Assembly (NCBI RefSeq): GCF_910592395.1
Contig: NC_088326.1
Span: 8,127,001-8,191,000, forward strand
Length of the DNA stretch: 64,000 nt
From: Lineus longissimus
Taxonomy: Eukaryota > Nemertea > Pilidiophora > Heteronemertea > Lineidae
Direction: 5' to 3'
In this document: piece by piece, positions 45,353 to 55,420 of the stretch
How the letters are laid out: every line of letters starts with the position of its first letter
Numbering within the stretch: the stretch's first letter is position 1
Translations under genes and position numbers: made by a program
Notes under the pieces: model-generated
The model's database searches: none
What the model was told of the DNA's origin: nothing
Seen by the model: the letters and a program-made list of their open reading frames with translations, nothing else

Positions 45353-48300
45353 ATGCTTCTTTCTATTTTAAACAAGATACAGCCACACTCACAACCCGGA
45401 CATCTTGGAGCATCACAGCATAGCCAGGATATTTCAGCTGAGGATAGTACAAGTTCACATGGAGACTCAAGCGATGAGGAATACGGTTATCTGGATTTTT
45501 CAGATGAAGAAGATGATATTCAGGGGTGTTCTGAATCGAATGTTCAGAGCAGTGCAGGACAAAATGGACAGAGTGGATATACATATAAACAAACTGATAG
45601 TCATTATGATGAAGTGTATGAGAGGCATCAGTGGCCAAAAGAAAGACGGGAAAGTAAAAACTGTTTCCGTCATCCATGGATGTTGCAGGAAGGCCAACTT
45701 CAGAACTGTTCAGGACTAAGGGTCAGAGATTTCTGGAATCTTGTATGGCTACAGAGAGATACCGTTCACAGAGACTCGGGATTAGATATTTCTGCACGTG
45801 TGTTGCTGTATAGGTATAGAATGAGGTCAAACGTTGACTTCATTGACATTTCGGCCACCTTCCAAGTCGCTGCATCAACTGCGCACGACATCTTCTGGTC
45901 ACAATTGACCTATCATCTTTTCCAAAATAGTCATATACCAAATCTCTTCTGGTCTCCATCAACCACAACAACCGAAAAAGATAAGTTTTTTCAAAGTGTT
46001 CAACAAGCAGAGTCGCCATACCACAGGGAGTTGCTATCGTATATGGATGACCCAACAGGACGACACCGTAGCCCAGTAGGAATTTCCCTTGATTCCAAGA
46101 AGGTGCGGGTGCCAAATTCCATGGATTACGATAATCAGAAAGCTTCTTATTACCCAAAGAAGGGTGGTCATTGTGTCACATTTACCTCATTAGTCAGCAC
46201 AACAGGGCATGTTTTGTTGACAACGCCAATAGCTGCAGCAGCAACTCCAAGATGTGGTGACAGCCAATTGGCAGGCCTCGAAATTGCCCGTGAGTCACAC
46301 CAGAATACAGGGGATCATGGGATGACGTCCCTCTTGAAAGGCACAGATCGTTACTTTGTTGTCCTTGCTGTAGATAAAGGGTACATCTTCGTTCCTCATA
46401 ATGTCAACCTGAACAACATTCAGAACTTCCAAGAGTGGTGTAAGACAAATGGATGCTTTGTAATATGGCCCAGTGATGGAGATGAACAAATCCTGCAAGT
46501 ACGAAATAATAACATTCAATTCGTGGACTGTCCTGGGGATCCCATTCTGACAAAGAATAGTCGAGCCATTGTTGGAAAGCTGCGTGCAGGTGTTGAGCAA
46601 TTTCATGGGGCCATGAGGCAGGAGAAGATCTTTACCACAGTGCCATATCAGTTTCTGCTACCCCTTGGAGAATCATTTTGCCAGAAGTATCACATTCCCT
46701 TGGCTTATGCGAACAGCCCTCGCTTGTCTTTAATATGGCTAGCCAGTGTGAACGTGTACAACCAATTCCATAGGAAATTCAGCTTGAAATTCGTCAGCAA
46801 CCAGGAACAGATACGACTAGCGCAATTGGTGAAACTTCGGCTGAATCAAACAAGTTTCTTGCACGATCTTGACATTCAGTGGCCAGTAAATATCACTGAC
46901 ATTCCGAGGTCAAATGCTGCTTCCAGCGGCTGGAGTACGATAACAATGAGTGGAACTGGGACTCTCAGAAATCAGCTGAATCTCCCCACAGTCGATGCGC
47001 AGGAACGGGATAGCTTTTATGAATTGCCATTGGGTCCATTCCTGTTCAAAAGAGCTCTGTCCTATATCACACACCTGCGGCAGCTGGAGCTAGACATCCC
47101 TCCGATTCTTGACAGTTTTGAAGACATCAGTGACCTCTGGGATGCAATGCGCGAGCCTCCTTCTACAACTGTTGTTTACTACAGAACACTGGCAAATGAA
47201 CCCCAGGGATGGGATGAACAGCGCTATTTCCAATGGCCAGTCTCTGGTGGAATTAAAATCATTACAGCAAAGATGCCATCAGCAAATCGATCAAACCGTA
47301 ACACTACAAATCTCAAACGCCCACTGTTGGTCTTCGCTGATGTTCCAAACAATTACCTGGGTTTCACAGGACCTCTAATGAAACTTGTGGGCTGGAATTG
47401 CAGCTCGGCAGCTGGAAGCGATCTAGGATCACGCATCCTTGTATCTGACGCCCATGTACTAGCCTTACTGATCATAATATGTGGAAATCTACCACACAGG
47501 CCAGTGATCAGACTATGTCACATGAGTGATCCGAAGTTGCCTCTCTCACTACAGCCAAGTTATGCTGGGCCACAGATTTGTAGACAAGTGAGCGTAAATT
47601 CTGCAAATAGTCAACATCAGTCCACAGTGCAACTTGGGGCGAGCACTTCAGTAGCAGACAGTCGATCTTGCAGTGCACAGACCCAATCACCACCAATCAC
47701 AACCAGGATACCAACAGTGTCACCTGGTACTTCCTCAGCCAGTCGATCTTGCAGTGCACAGACCCAATCACCACCAATCACAACCAGGATACCAACAGTG
47801 TCACCTGGTACTTCCTCAGCTGCATCTACTTCTGGATTTCTTGGCCTAACAAATGACGGTAACATATGCTACAGCATTGCTGTTAGTCAATGTTTAAAGC
47901 ATGTGGGCTTACATGACAACATTCGAGGAACAAGTGCACTTGATAATATTTTTATGAACACCTGCCAGAGAATTGGGGGTGAGGAGTTCTCGCTCATTCC
48001 TCTAATCCGTGCAGTCAATGCAACAATGCAAAGAGCAGGATTCAGAATCCCACTGTATAATGACGCCGGAGAATTTCTAATGGAACTTCTGCAGAAACTG
48101 CACATAAACGAGGGTTTCCTCACCTCTTGGCCTGCAGAACTGGTGTGTCCTTCCGGGCATGTGTCACAGAAAATGGTCGGTGCAGATAATTTCAGCATCC
48201 GACTTAATGTTCCACAAGGAAATCGTGCTTCGCTGCAACATATGTATGAACATTATTTTGAAGAGGCAGCACCAGTTCCACTGATATGTGAGACACCAGT

Positions 48301-48637
48301 TAGAAATAGATTATGCGCTCAAAGTGGCATCGGATTACAAGTATGCAGGCAAGGACAGGTGTTAATTATAGAACTAAACAGACGCCTCGATCTGTTATCC
48401 AACACAAAGTGTACTACTAGTATCTCTGCTCCAACTTCAGAAGTTTTCACTAACCAAACAGCAATGGCAGTGCTATGCCATTCAGGAAAGTCCTGTGACA
48501 TCGGTCACTGGTTATGTTTCCTAAAAGACACGAGACAGGATTGGTGGAAGCTAGATGATAGCCAGCGGCCAGTTAAAGTTTCACCCTGGGAGACCCAGGG
48601 CAATCTACTTACAATAAATGCGATATTCTTTCGCTAG
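45353..48637 (+). CDS. DDE-type transposase fused to a ubiquitin-specific-protease-like domain
   Basis: An uninterrupted 1,094-residue frame. Residues 1-100 are acidic and low complexity. A helical DNA-binding-like part includes LYRYRMRSNVDFIDISATFQ (HTH-like). The nuclease-like core has Asp247 in GISLDSKKVRVPN, Asp341 in VLAVDKGYIFVPHN and Glu415 in RAGVEQFHGAMRQ. This D-D-E order and context (VE..H near a basic patch) resembles DDE_Tnp_4/IS5-like folds. A linker carries a 27-residue direct duplication (47662-47823). The C-terminal 265 residues read as a C19 peptidase: GLTNDGNICYSIAVSQCL (Cys839), CHSGKSCDIGHWLCFLKD (His1052) and WWKLDDSQ (Asp1068). USPs remove ubiquitin from proteins. Fusion to a transposase is unusual; the role (protecting transposase or altering chromatin) is speculation. 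Confidence 0.82.
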   Translation: MLLSILNKIQPHSQPGHLGASQHSQDISAEDSTSSHGDSSDEEYGYLDFSDEEDDIQGCSESNVQSSAGQNGQSGYTYKQTDSHYDEVYERHQWPKERRESKNCFRHPWMLQEGQLQNCSGLRVRDFWNLVWLQRDTVHRDSGLDISARVLLYRYRMRSNVDFIDISATFQVAASTAHDIFWSQLTYHLFQNSHIPNLFWSPSTTTTEKDKFFQSVQQAESPYHRELLSYMDDPTGRHRSPVGISLDSKKVRVPNSMDYDNQKASYYPKKGGHCVTFTSLVSTTGHVLLTTPIAAAATPRCGDSQLAGLEIARESHQNTGDHGMTSLLKGTDRYFVVLAVDKGYIFVPHNVNLNNIQNFQEWCKTNGCFVIWPSDGDEQILQVRNNNIQFVDCPGDPILTKNSRAIVGKLRAGVEQFHGAMRQEKIFTTVPYQFLLPLGESFCQKYHIPLAYANSPRLSLIWLASVNVYNQFHRKFSLKFVSNQEQIRLAQLVKLRLNQTSFLHDLDIQWPVNITDIPRSNAASSGWSTITMSGTGTLRNQLNLPTVDAQERDSFYELPLGPFLFKRALSYITHLRQLELDIPPILDSFEDISDLWDAMREPPSTTVVYYRTLANEPQGWDEQRYFQWPVSGGIKIITAKMPSANRSNRNTTNLKRPLLVFADVPNNYLGFTGPLMKLVGWNCSSAAGSDLGSRILVSDAHVLALLIIICGNLPHRPVIRLCHMSDPKLPLSLQPSYAGPQICRQVSVNSANSQHQSTVQLGASTSVADSRSCSAQTQSPPITTRIPTVSPGTSSASRSCSAQTQSPPITTRIPTVSPGTSSAASTSGFLGLTNDGNICYSIAVSQCLKHVGLHDNIRGTSALDNIFMNTCQRIGGEEFSLIPLIRAVNATMQRAGFRIPLYNDAGEFLMELLQKLHINEGFLTSWPAELVCPSGHVSQKMVGADNFSIRLNVPQGNRASLQHMYEHYFEEAAPVPLICETPVRNRLCAQSGIGLQVCRQGQVLIIELNRRLDLLSNTKCTTSISAPTSEVFTNQTAMAVLCHSGKSCDIGHWLCFLKDTRQDWWKLDDSQRPVKVSPWETQGNLLTINAIFFR

Positions 48638-48799
48638 AATAGGCAGCATTAGAACCAAGCTTAAATTTGTACATACTTTGAAATGTTTCAAACAATTTAG
48701 CCTAGAACAACTCTGGTCTCAGGACAATAGGCTAACATTTTGTAAATACGTAAATGCTCAGAGATGAAGTGACTTCCCCGTGAAGAGAAACAGTTAAAG

Positions 48800-49150
48800 C
48801 ATGGATGTCATGAAATGGCAAACGCCGGTATCAACCAGTTGACGAGATTACCCGAGAAGGGAAAGAGTTGAAGGACAATCGTAATATGTATTGTTCACCT
48901 GTGTCATGAACGAGTTAGTCGTGAAATGGCGATTGCTGGTATCAACAAGTTGACGAGATTACCGGAGAAGAAAAAGAGTTGAAGGACAATCGTAATATGT
49001 ATTGTTCACTTGAGTCATCGAGCGGCCAGCGGGAAAGAGTTTGTCGTGAAATGGCAATTGCTGGTATCATCCAGTTGACGAGATTACCCGAGAAGAGAAA
49101 GAGTTGAAGAGAGACATTTGAAGGACAGTACTAATATTGTTCACTTGGTC
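48800..49150. repeat. Three direct repeats of about 115 bp
   Basis: Units start at about 48808, 48920 and 49041, each with GTCRTGAAATGGC, GGTATCA, AGTTGACGAGATTACC and GAGTTGAAGGACA. They begin about 170 bp after the stop of the DDE-USP gene. No open frame. Confidence 0.85.
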
Positions 49151-49229
49151 ATTGAGCTTATCAAATGGGGGAGCAGATGACGAGGTGAAGTGACTTGGCT
49201 AAGGATAGAAACAGCTGTGTTGTGTTGCC

Positions 49230-50070
49230 AACACAGTTAGAACATGCTACTAGATAATATGTGTTACCCTCCCAACAACTAGTTGGAATATCAAATGGAT
49301 AATGCTCTGTTACCTTTACAACGACTAGTTGGAATATTGAATGGATAATCCTCTGTTACCTTGACAACAGCTAGTTGGAATATAGAATGGATAATCCTCT
49401 GTTACCTTGACAACAACCAGTTGGAATATTGAATGGATAATCCTCTTTTAGCTTGACAACAACTAGTTGAAATATCAAATGGATAATGCTCTGTTGCCTG
49501 GACAACAACTAGTTTGAATATGGAATGGATAATGCACTGTTACCTTGACAATGACTAGTTGGAATATCAAATGGATAATGCTCTGTTGCCTTGAAAACAA
49601 CTAGTTGGAATATCGAATGGATAATCCTCTGTTACCTTCCCAACAAATAGTTAGAATACGGAATGTATAATGCTCTGTTACCTTGACAACGCACCTAGTT
49701 GGGATATATCAAATGGATAATGCTCTGTGTCCTTGACAACAACTAGTTAAAATATCAAATGGATAATCCTCTGTTACTTTGACAACAACTAGTTGGAATA
49801 TGGAATGGATAATCCTATGTACCTTGACAACAACCTTTGGGATTTTCAAATGGATAATACTCTGTTACCTTGACAACAACTAGTTGGGATATATCAAATG
49901 GATAATACTCTGTTACCTTGACAACAACTAGTTGGGATATATCAAATGGATAATACTCTGTTACCTTGACAACAACCTTTGGGAATATCAAATAGATAAT
50001 GTTCTGTGTTAGCTTTAGAACAAACCTGAGGAATATTTAAATGGATAATACTCTGTGTTAGTGGGTAGTT
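49230..50070. repeat. Minisatellite of about 46-bp units
   Basis: About 17 diverged copies of a unit centred on AACTAGTTGGAATAT, CAAATGGATAAT and CTCTGTTACCTTGACAAC. Copies differ by substitutions and small indels. It is inside the 10.3-kb element, downstream of its gene. No spacers of unique sequence separate units, so it is not a CRISPR-like array. Confidence 0.92.
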
Positions 50071-51359
50071 CAACGATTTCGTTCCCCAGGATAGGAGCTA
50101 CACTCATGAAAACTGAGGTAAGGTGTATTTAAGTAATTCTATAGCACTGTGTTTTAGATTGTATGGAAATGATGCACAAACTGTATTCAATCCACCACCA
50201 AATTAACTATCAGAAATGAATCTGAGTGCGTGGTAAGAAGTTGAGCTTACGGACCATCTCAAAAGTATTTTGAAGCCAAAATGACTATTAAGTTACTTAG
50301 TGTTTGGTCTGACCCCCTCCCTCCCTCAAACACTATTTAAAAAACATAATATCAACCATGTCAACCAACTATCCATGGGTCATACAAGGTGAATCGCTAT
50401 TAAAAAACTTACTTTTTCTTTCGTGAATAAGGACTACGGTATGTATCTGTGAAACTAATGTCTTCCCTTGGGGTCCAAGCCTGATTTTTCCCAACATCGT
50501 TTGGATGAAGCCAAAGATAAATGCCCATGTAGTCTACTCTTATACAGCCATTGCTCAGATTTAATACCACTACCTGTTGCACACAGTTTATGAATTCGTC
50601 GCCAGTGTTTGGAAGATTTGGGTTGTGTTTCTTTTATGATTTTCAAGTTCAAAACAAGTGAAGCCAAAAGTAATAAAAAATACTAAGTGGCGATGTCAAA
50701 CATTAAAAACACCATCCCCTGACTAACTGACTTAAGTCTTTTTAGTTTCAAAATACTTTTCAAATGGTCCCTGATGGGGGGGGGGGGGGATAAGCACTGG
50801 TATTGGCTGCAATCTTTACAACAGCAAATGTTCCCACTGTGACTTTATCAATGAACATAAATGCTTCTGTAGATTTCAAGAAAATATTGCATATTAAAAG
50901 GCAAGTAATAATTCCGAAATGATTGTTAGGTTTACATATTGTATCCGCAGACTTTAATAATTTATTTTGAATTCTGGCATTTTTTTACAATCTCATGACA
51001 GATGAGTTCATGGGTACATAGTACATGAACTAGCTATGTACTATTTACATGCATCTGCATGTATGGCTTTCTGTATTGAAATACTGTAATTATGACACAA
51101 TGTAAATCCCGGTAGTAAATCTTTACAATTGTATATCTAGATCCAATACAAAATGCACTTCAAATTAATGTCCCTCTAAATATGAGGCCCCACACGGGCA
51201 ACCAGGAAATTATGAATGCGAAAATTTATGAATGCGAAACTGGCCTTTGAAGTCTGCGGATAGAGTATTTCCTGATTTTATTGTGATCGCAGTCTGCATG
51301 GTTCTGAAGACCCAACTGGCCGGGTTTACATAGAGCTACACGGTTTACGGACAAGCCAC
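50071..51359. other. Non-coding interior of the 10.3-kb element
   Basis: AT-rich, with a G tract (50777-50789) and no recognisable gene. Minus-strand frames at 50455-50667 show no domain. Confidence 0.5.
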
Positions 51360-51429
51360 TGAACAATGACTTCACATGACCATCACCATGAATCCACTGT
51401 TCACCAGCATGTCTGTAATACTGTGTTGC

Positions 51430-51610
51430 TGTATGTACGTACACCCGGCCCCGTATACCGTGTCCCCGAATGTAAACCAAGCCCTGTATACCATGTCGCT
51501 GAATGTAAACCCGGCCCTGTATACTGTGTTGCATGTAAGCCCCATGTTGATGTATGTAAATCCGGCCCTGTATACCATGTCGCTGTATGTATGCGGGATG
51601 AAAACCCAGC
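51430..51610. repeat. Short tandem repeats of about 30 bp
   Basis: Roughly six units of CCCTGTATACC, TGTCGCTGAATGTAAA and CCCGG type, separated by 27-35 bp. They create spurious repetitive open frames on both strands (for example a histidine- and tyrosine-rich one), which are not taken as genes. Confidence 0.8.
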
Positions 51611-52881
51611 CTTAAGAACACATTTAATTGAAGTGTTCAACTGTTGCATTGGATATTATTCATCAGGCCTAACAGAATAAGATATGATCCACCATGTGCA
51701 TGTCGCACAGAAGATGAGCGTCAAGGACACTTGGAGATGGAAGAAATTGATGTATGGTAGGCCTACTCAGATTTCACAGAAGTCTGCCTCAACCTGGGTC
51801 GTTTACTTCTTTTTGGAGGGGGGGTCGGGTAACCGGAAACAGCATTTATTCTGTTAGGTCTTAGAACAGTTGAGGACAGACCTCATCCTTAAACACAGTC
51901 TTCTACCTAAAAAATCATGCCTAATGCCTGCCACACACGGTACATTTTCATCGTATAGGAATTGGATAGGAAAAACTGGCAACGTGTCTGTCAGGAAACA
52001 TTGTTCAATTTTTATCGTAAAGGAAAAAAAACTCCACAAATAGGTTCTGTCCTATTCATTTCGTTCAAAAAATGCTATGCGAAATAATTAATTTGACCGT
52101 TTAAGCTGGGGCTACATTTTTATGTCAAATTGACCTTTCGGGCCGGCGATCATCGACTACAATGCTTTATAGGTACCCGGTATCTGGTTTGTAAAGGGTT
52201 AACAATACTAAAAAAATTATGACCCCACCATACACGATACATTACTTGATTGTTCAAAATATTTCCTAAAAAAATATTGATATATATTTTACATCCAACC
52301 GATTCTCATGGAAAATCATAGGAAATATTTTAAAGGAAAATAGTATATCGTGTATGGCGGTCACAGGGTTAAATACGATTTCAACTTCTTTATAAGCTTT
52401 AAGAAATATTTCCACAGCGGCCAAGGCCATCATATTTATGACCCCTTGTATATGGGACAAAAAAAGGCATTCTTTTAACACAAAAACATACTCATGGTTA
52501 GAATGGGTTTAAAATGCCCAATTATTCATTGTTGGGGCAAAGAAAGGTGAGATTAACATGTTATATTATAGTATGTTATTTCATTACAAAGAAGATAAAG
52601 ATTGGGAGCAGGATCAAAATATCACCATTTATTAAGGAATTTCTCTGTACTTCAATTACAAATTACATGTAGATCGTAAAAATCAAATGATTTTAACAAA
52701 TGTCTAATATTATTATCTTGCTGGGACAGAATGGGTTAACTTCTTCCAGTTGGTAAAGTTGACAGTCACTTAACAATTGAACTACTCAATTACAGCATTT
52801 ATAAAGCTTATTGAAATAGATTCATGTCTGGCAAATAATGCCTCACGGTGTTGTGGTTTTCTATTGTTAGTTAAGTTCAAT
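51611..52881. other. Non-coding right interior of the 10.3-kb element
   Basis: AT-rich without recognised genes. ATCGTATAGGAATTGGATAGG (51953) and related CACGGTACATT / TACACGATACATT phrases recur loosely (51938, 52231). One TAGGCCTA palindrome occurs at 51758. Confidence 0.45.
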
Positions 52882-53239
52882 ATGGCTATTCCATGCAATA
52901 CACACACCCAGCAATATGACGTTTTTTCTTGATTTTTCTCGATTTTCTGCATGAAGGCAATCTCGGATCAAAATAATTTTTTGTCAGGGTACAGATTATA
53001 ATGAATTCTAAAGATATTCATATTAATATTTTTAATTTCTTACTGTTTTCTACCTTTTTTGCCACTTTTTAGAAACCTCATTGTTTTCCATCCTTAATTA
53101 CAGATATGCCGAGATTTTCTTTTTTCATCATCTAGAGTTCGGTCTTTTGTACCATCCATGCAAATTTCATCTTTTAATTCCTACTATAAATACCCTAAAA
53201 AAATTTTGGTAATCAGGTCCCTTAGCCGAACATCCCCTT
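52882..53239. repeat. 358-bp TIR, right copy
   Basis: Partner of 42898-43255. Its outer end CATCCCCTT abuts TCAG|G, so the polypyrimidine tract used for the MULE exon-2 acceptor is now supplied partly by this TIR. Confidence 0.93.
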
Positions 53240-54465
53240 TCAGGTTAACCAAAGTCACTGCTCACAATCATGCTCCAATACCAGGAAAACTAGCCGCTGA
53301 AAAAATTTGCCGTGGTATAAAACGAAGGGCAGCAGAGGGCGTCGACCCAGTCCCACGCATATACCAGGATGTAGTGTTCAATGCTGCAAATGATGGGGAA
53401 CTCAATGATGCCACGTATGCCCATTTGCCGAACTTGAAGGGGATCCAGTCGTCCGCATACCGCTCCAGAAGGAAACGTCTGCCTTTGCTACCACAGTCAC
53501 GAGAAGATATAGTACTCGAAGGGGAGTGGGCTGAAACTGCAGATGGCAGAGACTTTGTGCTTGCTAATGACGGAGCAGTCGATAAACTGTTGATCTTTGG
53601 ATCTATAGAAGGACTTTCTAAAATCGCCCATGCCGGCACTTTGTACATGGATGGTACCTTTTACTCGTCTCCAAACTTGTTTGCCCAATTGTACACTGTG
53701 CACGCTAAATCTTATGGACAAATGTTCCCGCTCGCATATGGATTGTTCCCAGACAGGAGGCAAGGCACTTATGAGCGATTTCTTCGTTTAATCGGTGATG
53801 CAGCAGTTCAGAACAATCTCGACTTCGATCCGCAAACAGTCATGGTTGATTACGAGATGGGAGCTATTCGAGCAGTTGAATCTGTCCTTCCAAACACACA
53901 AGTAAAGGGTTGTCTATTTCATTACGGACAGGCAATCAACAGATGCGTTCAGCGGATCGGTTTGCAAGCAGAATACCATGATGCCCAGCCTGACGACAGA
54001 CTGAAAAAATGGATTCGAAGGACTGCAACCCTCCCACTTGTTCCAATTGACCGAGTCAATGATGTATGGAATGAAACAATGAACAATGCCCCGAACATTC
54101 CACAAGCGAACGAATTCCGCGATTACGTCAATAGGAACTGGATGAACGCTGACGCAAGGTACAGCCGGAATATTTGGAACCAATATGATCGCCTAGACGA
54201 GGCGAGAACAAACAACGCTGTTGAGGGGTGGCATCACAAACTGAACCAATATGTAGGCAAGGCCCACCCAAATCTTTTTGAACTTTTGCAATTTCTGAAG
54301 AAGGAGGAACTTTATCAGCGCTCCGAACTTCACAGGCTAGAAGCCTAATCCAAGGAGACTGACATATATCCGTCTTGATCAGAGGCTCCAGAGGCTTAAA
54401 ATGCAGCTTGAAAACCGCCAACGAGACATCATGGGTTACGTCGATGCTGTTAGGCATATCATATG

Positions 54466-55420
54466 AACAAGACATTGTGTCATGGACCTGTGTGTAGACT
54501 GTTTGAGCATTGGACCAAATAATAAACTTGAGATAGATCACACTAATAATTTGTTTTCTTTCTTGATCACGACCCTGTAATGACCATTTGTAAAGCCAAG
54601 CTCCACAATGAAGATACCCTGTAGGGCAGCGCTTGGTTGTACCAAGATGTAAAAAAACAGACCAAGACTCTTGGGTTCTTCACTTACAAATATTCATAAT
54701 TGAAATGATGAAAAGCCCCCCCCCCCCCTCGCCTTTATAACCCCTTGAAAATGGAAGTACTAGTATGTCGGCAATTGACCCGAACACATCAATATCTACA
54801 TGTTGAAGAGTGACCTTCCCTCCCCCCACCCCCAATTAAGTGAAGTGAAGAGAGACAAGACCACCATAGAATATTTATAGGTTGGAGGTTCCAGACCTAT
54901 CAATTAGACGCGAGTGTGTTTTCAACTGTCAAGTGCTTATTTGGAGAGGTATTGGAAAGATATTTGGTATGGCAAGTCTACAGATAAAAATAAATTTTTT
55001 GATGAAAAAATAAATTTTGATATTTGGTAATTTGACAATAAGGGGCGTGTTTTGAGATTTGGCTGAAAACAGTGGAAATATCATGGTCTCTCAAATTTGT
55101 CCAATTTGAAGAAAAAAATTCGTGGACAACCACCAGTTTTAATAAAATTTCACCATTTACTCGCCTGACTGTCTGGAATGTCATATCCAAATTTCAGATT
55201 CACAACCCGAAGCATTGCGAGGCGGTCGAACTGTGACAATTTAACTGCAAAAAGGCTTAAAAAATCAATGGTGGTCTTGTCTCAAGAGGCCGGGTTGGAA
55301 TGATAAAGTATGGTAAAGTTTAACTGGGAAATATACCATAATATAAAGGAAAAAAACCAAGCTCAACAATTCGTAAAATTGTTCAAATGTCCAGCGCACA
55401 CCACTCTTTTCCTTTTTAGT
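54466..55420. other. MULE 3' region, no further gene
   Basis: Between the end of MULE homology and the right TTTCGCCTAC-type array. It contains a C tract (54717-54727). GGTCTTGTCTC near 55272 is complementary to GAGACAAGACC at 54852. Nothing coding recognised. Confidence 0.5.

Larger units (their letters stand above)
42898..53239 (+). mobile_element. 10.3-kb DNA transposon with perfect 358-bp TIRs and a DDE-USP gene
   Basis: The ends at 42898 and 53239 (AAGGGGATGTTCGGCTAAGG and complement) start 358-bp inverted repeats, 42898-43255 and 52882-53239, in which I found no mismatch. That implies recent insertion or active gene conversion. The interior has one transposase-like gene, three blocks of tandem repeats and much non-coding DNA. 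No target duplication could be confirmed (flanks TTTCTAT and TCAGG share only fragments). It lies wholly in the MULE intron, its right end 4 bp before that intron's AG|G boundary. I cannot assign a named superfamily. Confidence 0.92.
42587..54348 (+). pseudogene. MULE transposase with N-terminal FLYWCH zinc finger
   Basis: Exon 1 (42587-42753) encodes MEDQEITFVPTNRGGQ and the FLYWCH finger (FRLNRRSPEGKRYWKCTLEN, with CPAKA). Donor GATAG|GTAAGG and acceptor TTTCAG|G (exon 2 from 53244) join in phase to LTKVTAHNHAP, completing the C...C...H-x-H finger. The MULE core has LYMDGTFYSSPNLFAQLY (first Asp), MVDYEMGAIRAV (second Asp), CLFHYGQAINRCVQ and NNAVEGWHHKLN (Glu). The frame ends at TAA 54348. 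One frame over, 54350-54465 continues with RLDQRLQRLKMQLENRQRDI, so about 40 residues are lost by a one-base slip. The intron now holds the 10.3-kb element. Confidence 0.88.

Noticed and set aside
49230-50070. Possible CRISPR-like array
   Set aside because: Units are contiguous 46-bp minisatellite copies with gradual divergence, no unique spacers, and the genome is eukaryotic.
51226-51680. Several repetitive frames (for example GLTYIQRHGIQG-like)
   Set aside because: They arise on both strands from the 30-bp tandem repeats.
52259-52490. Minus-strand frame of 71 residues
   Set aside because: AT-rich, composition-driven, without homology or conserved context.
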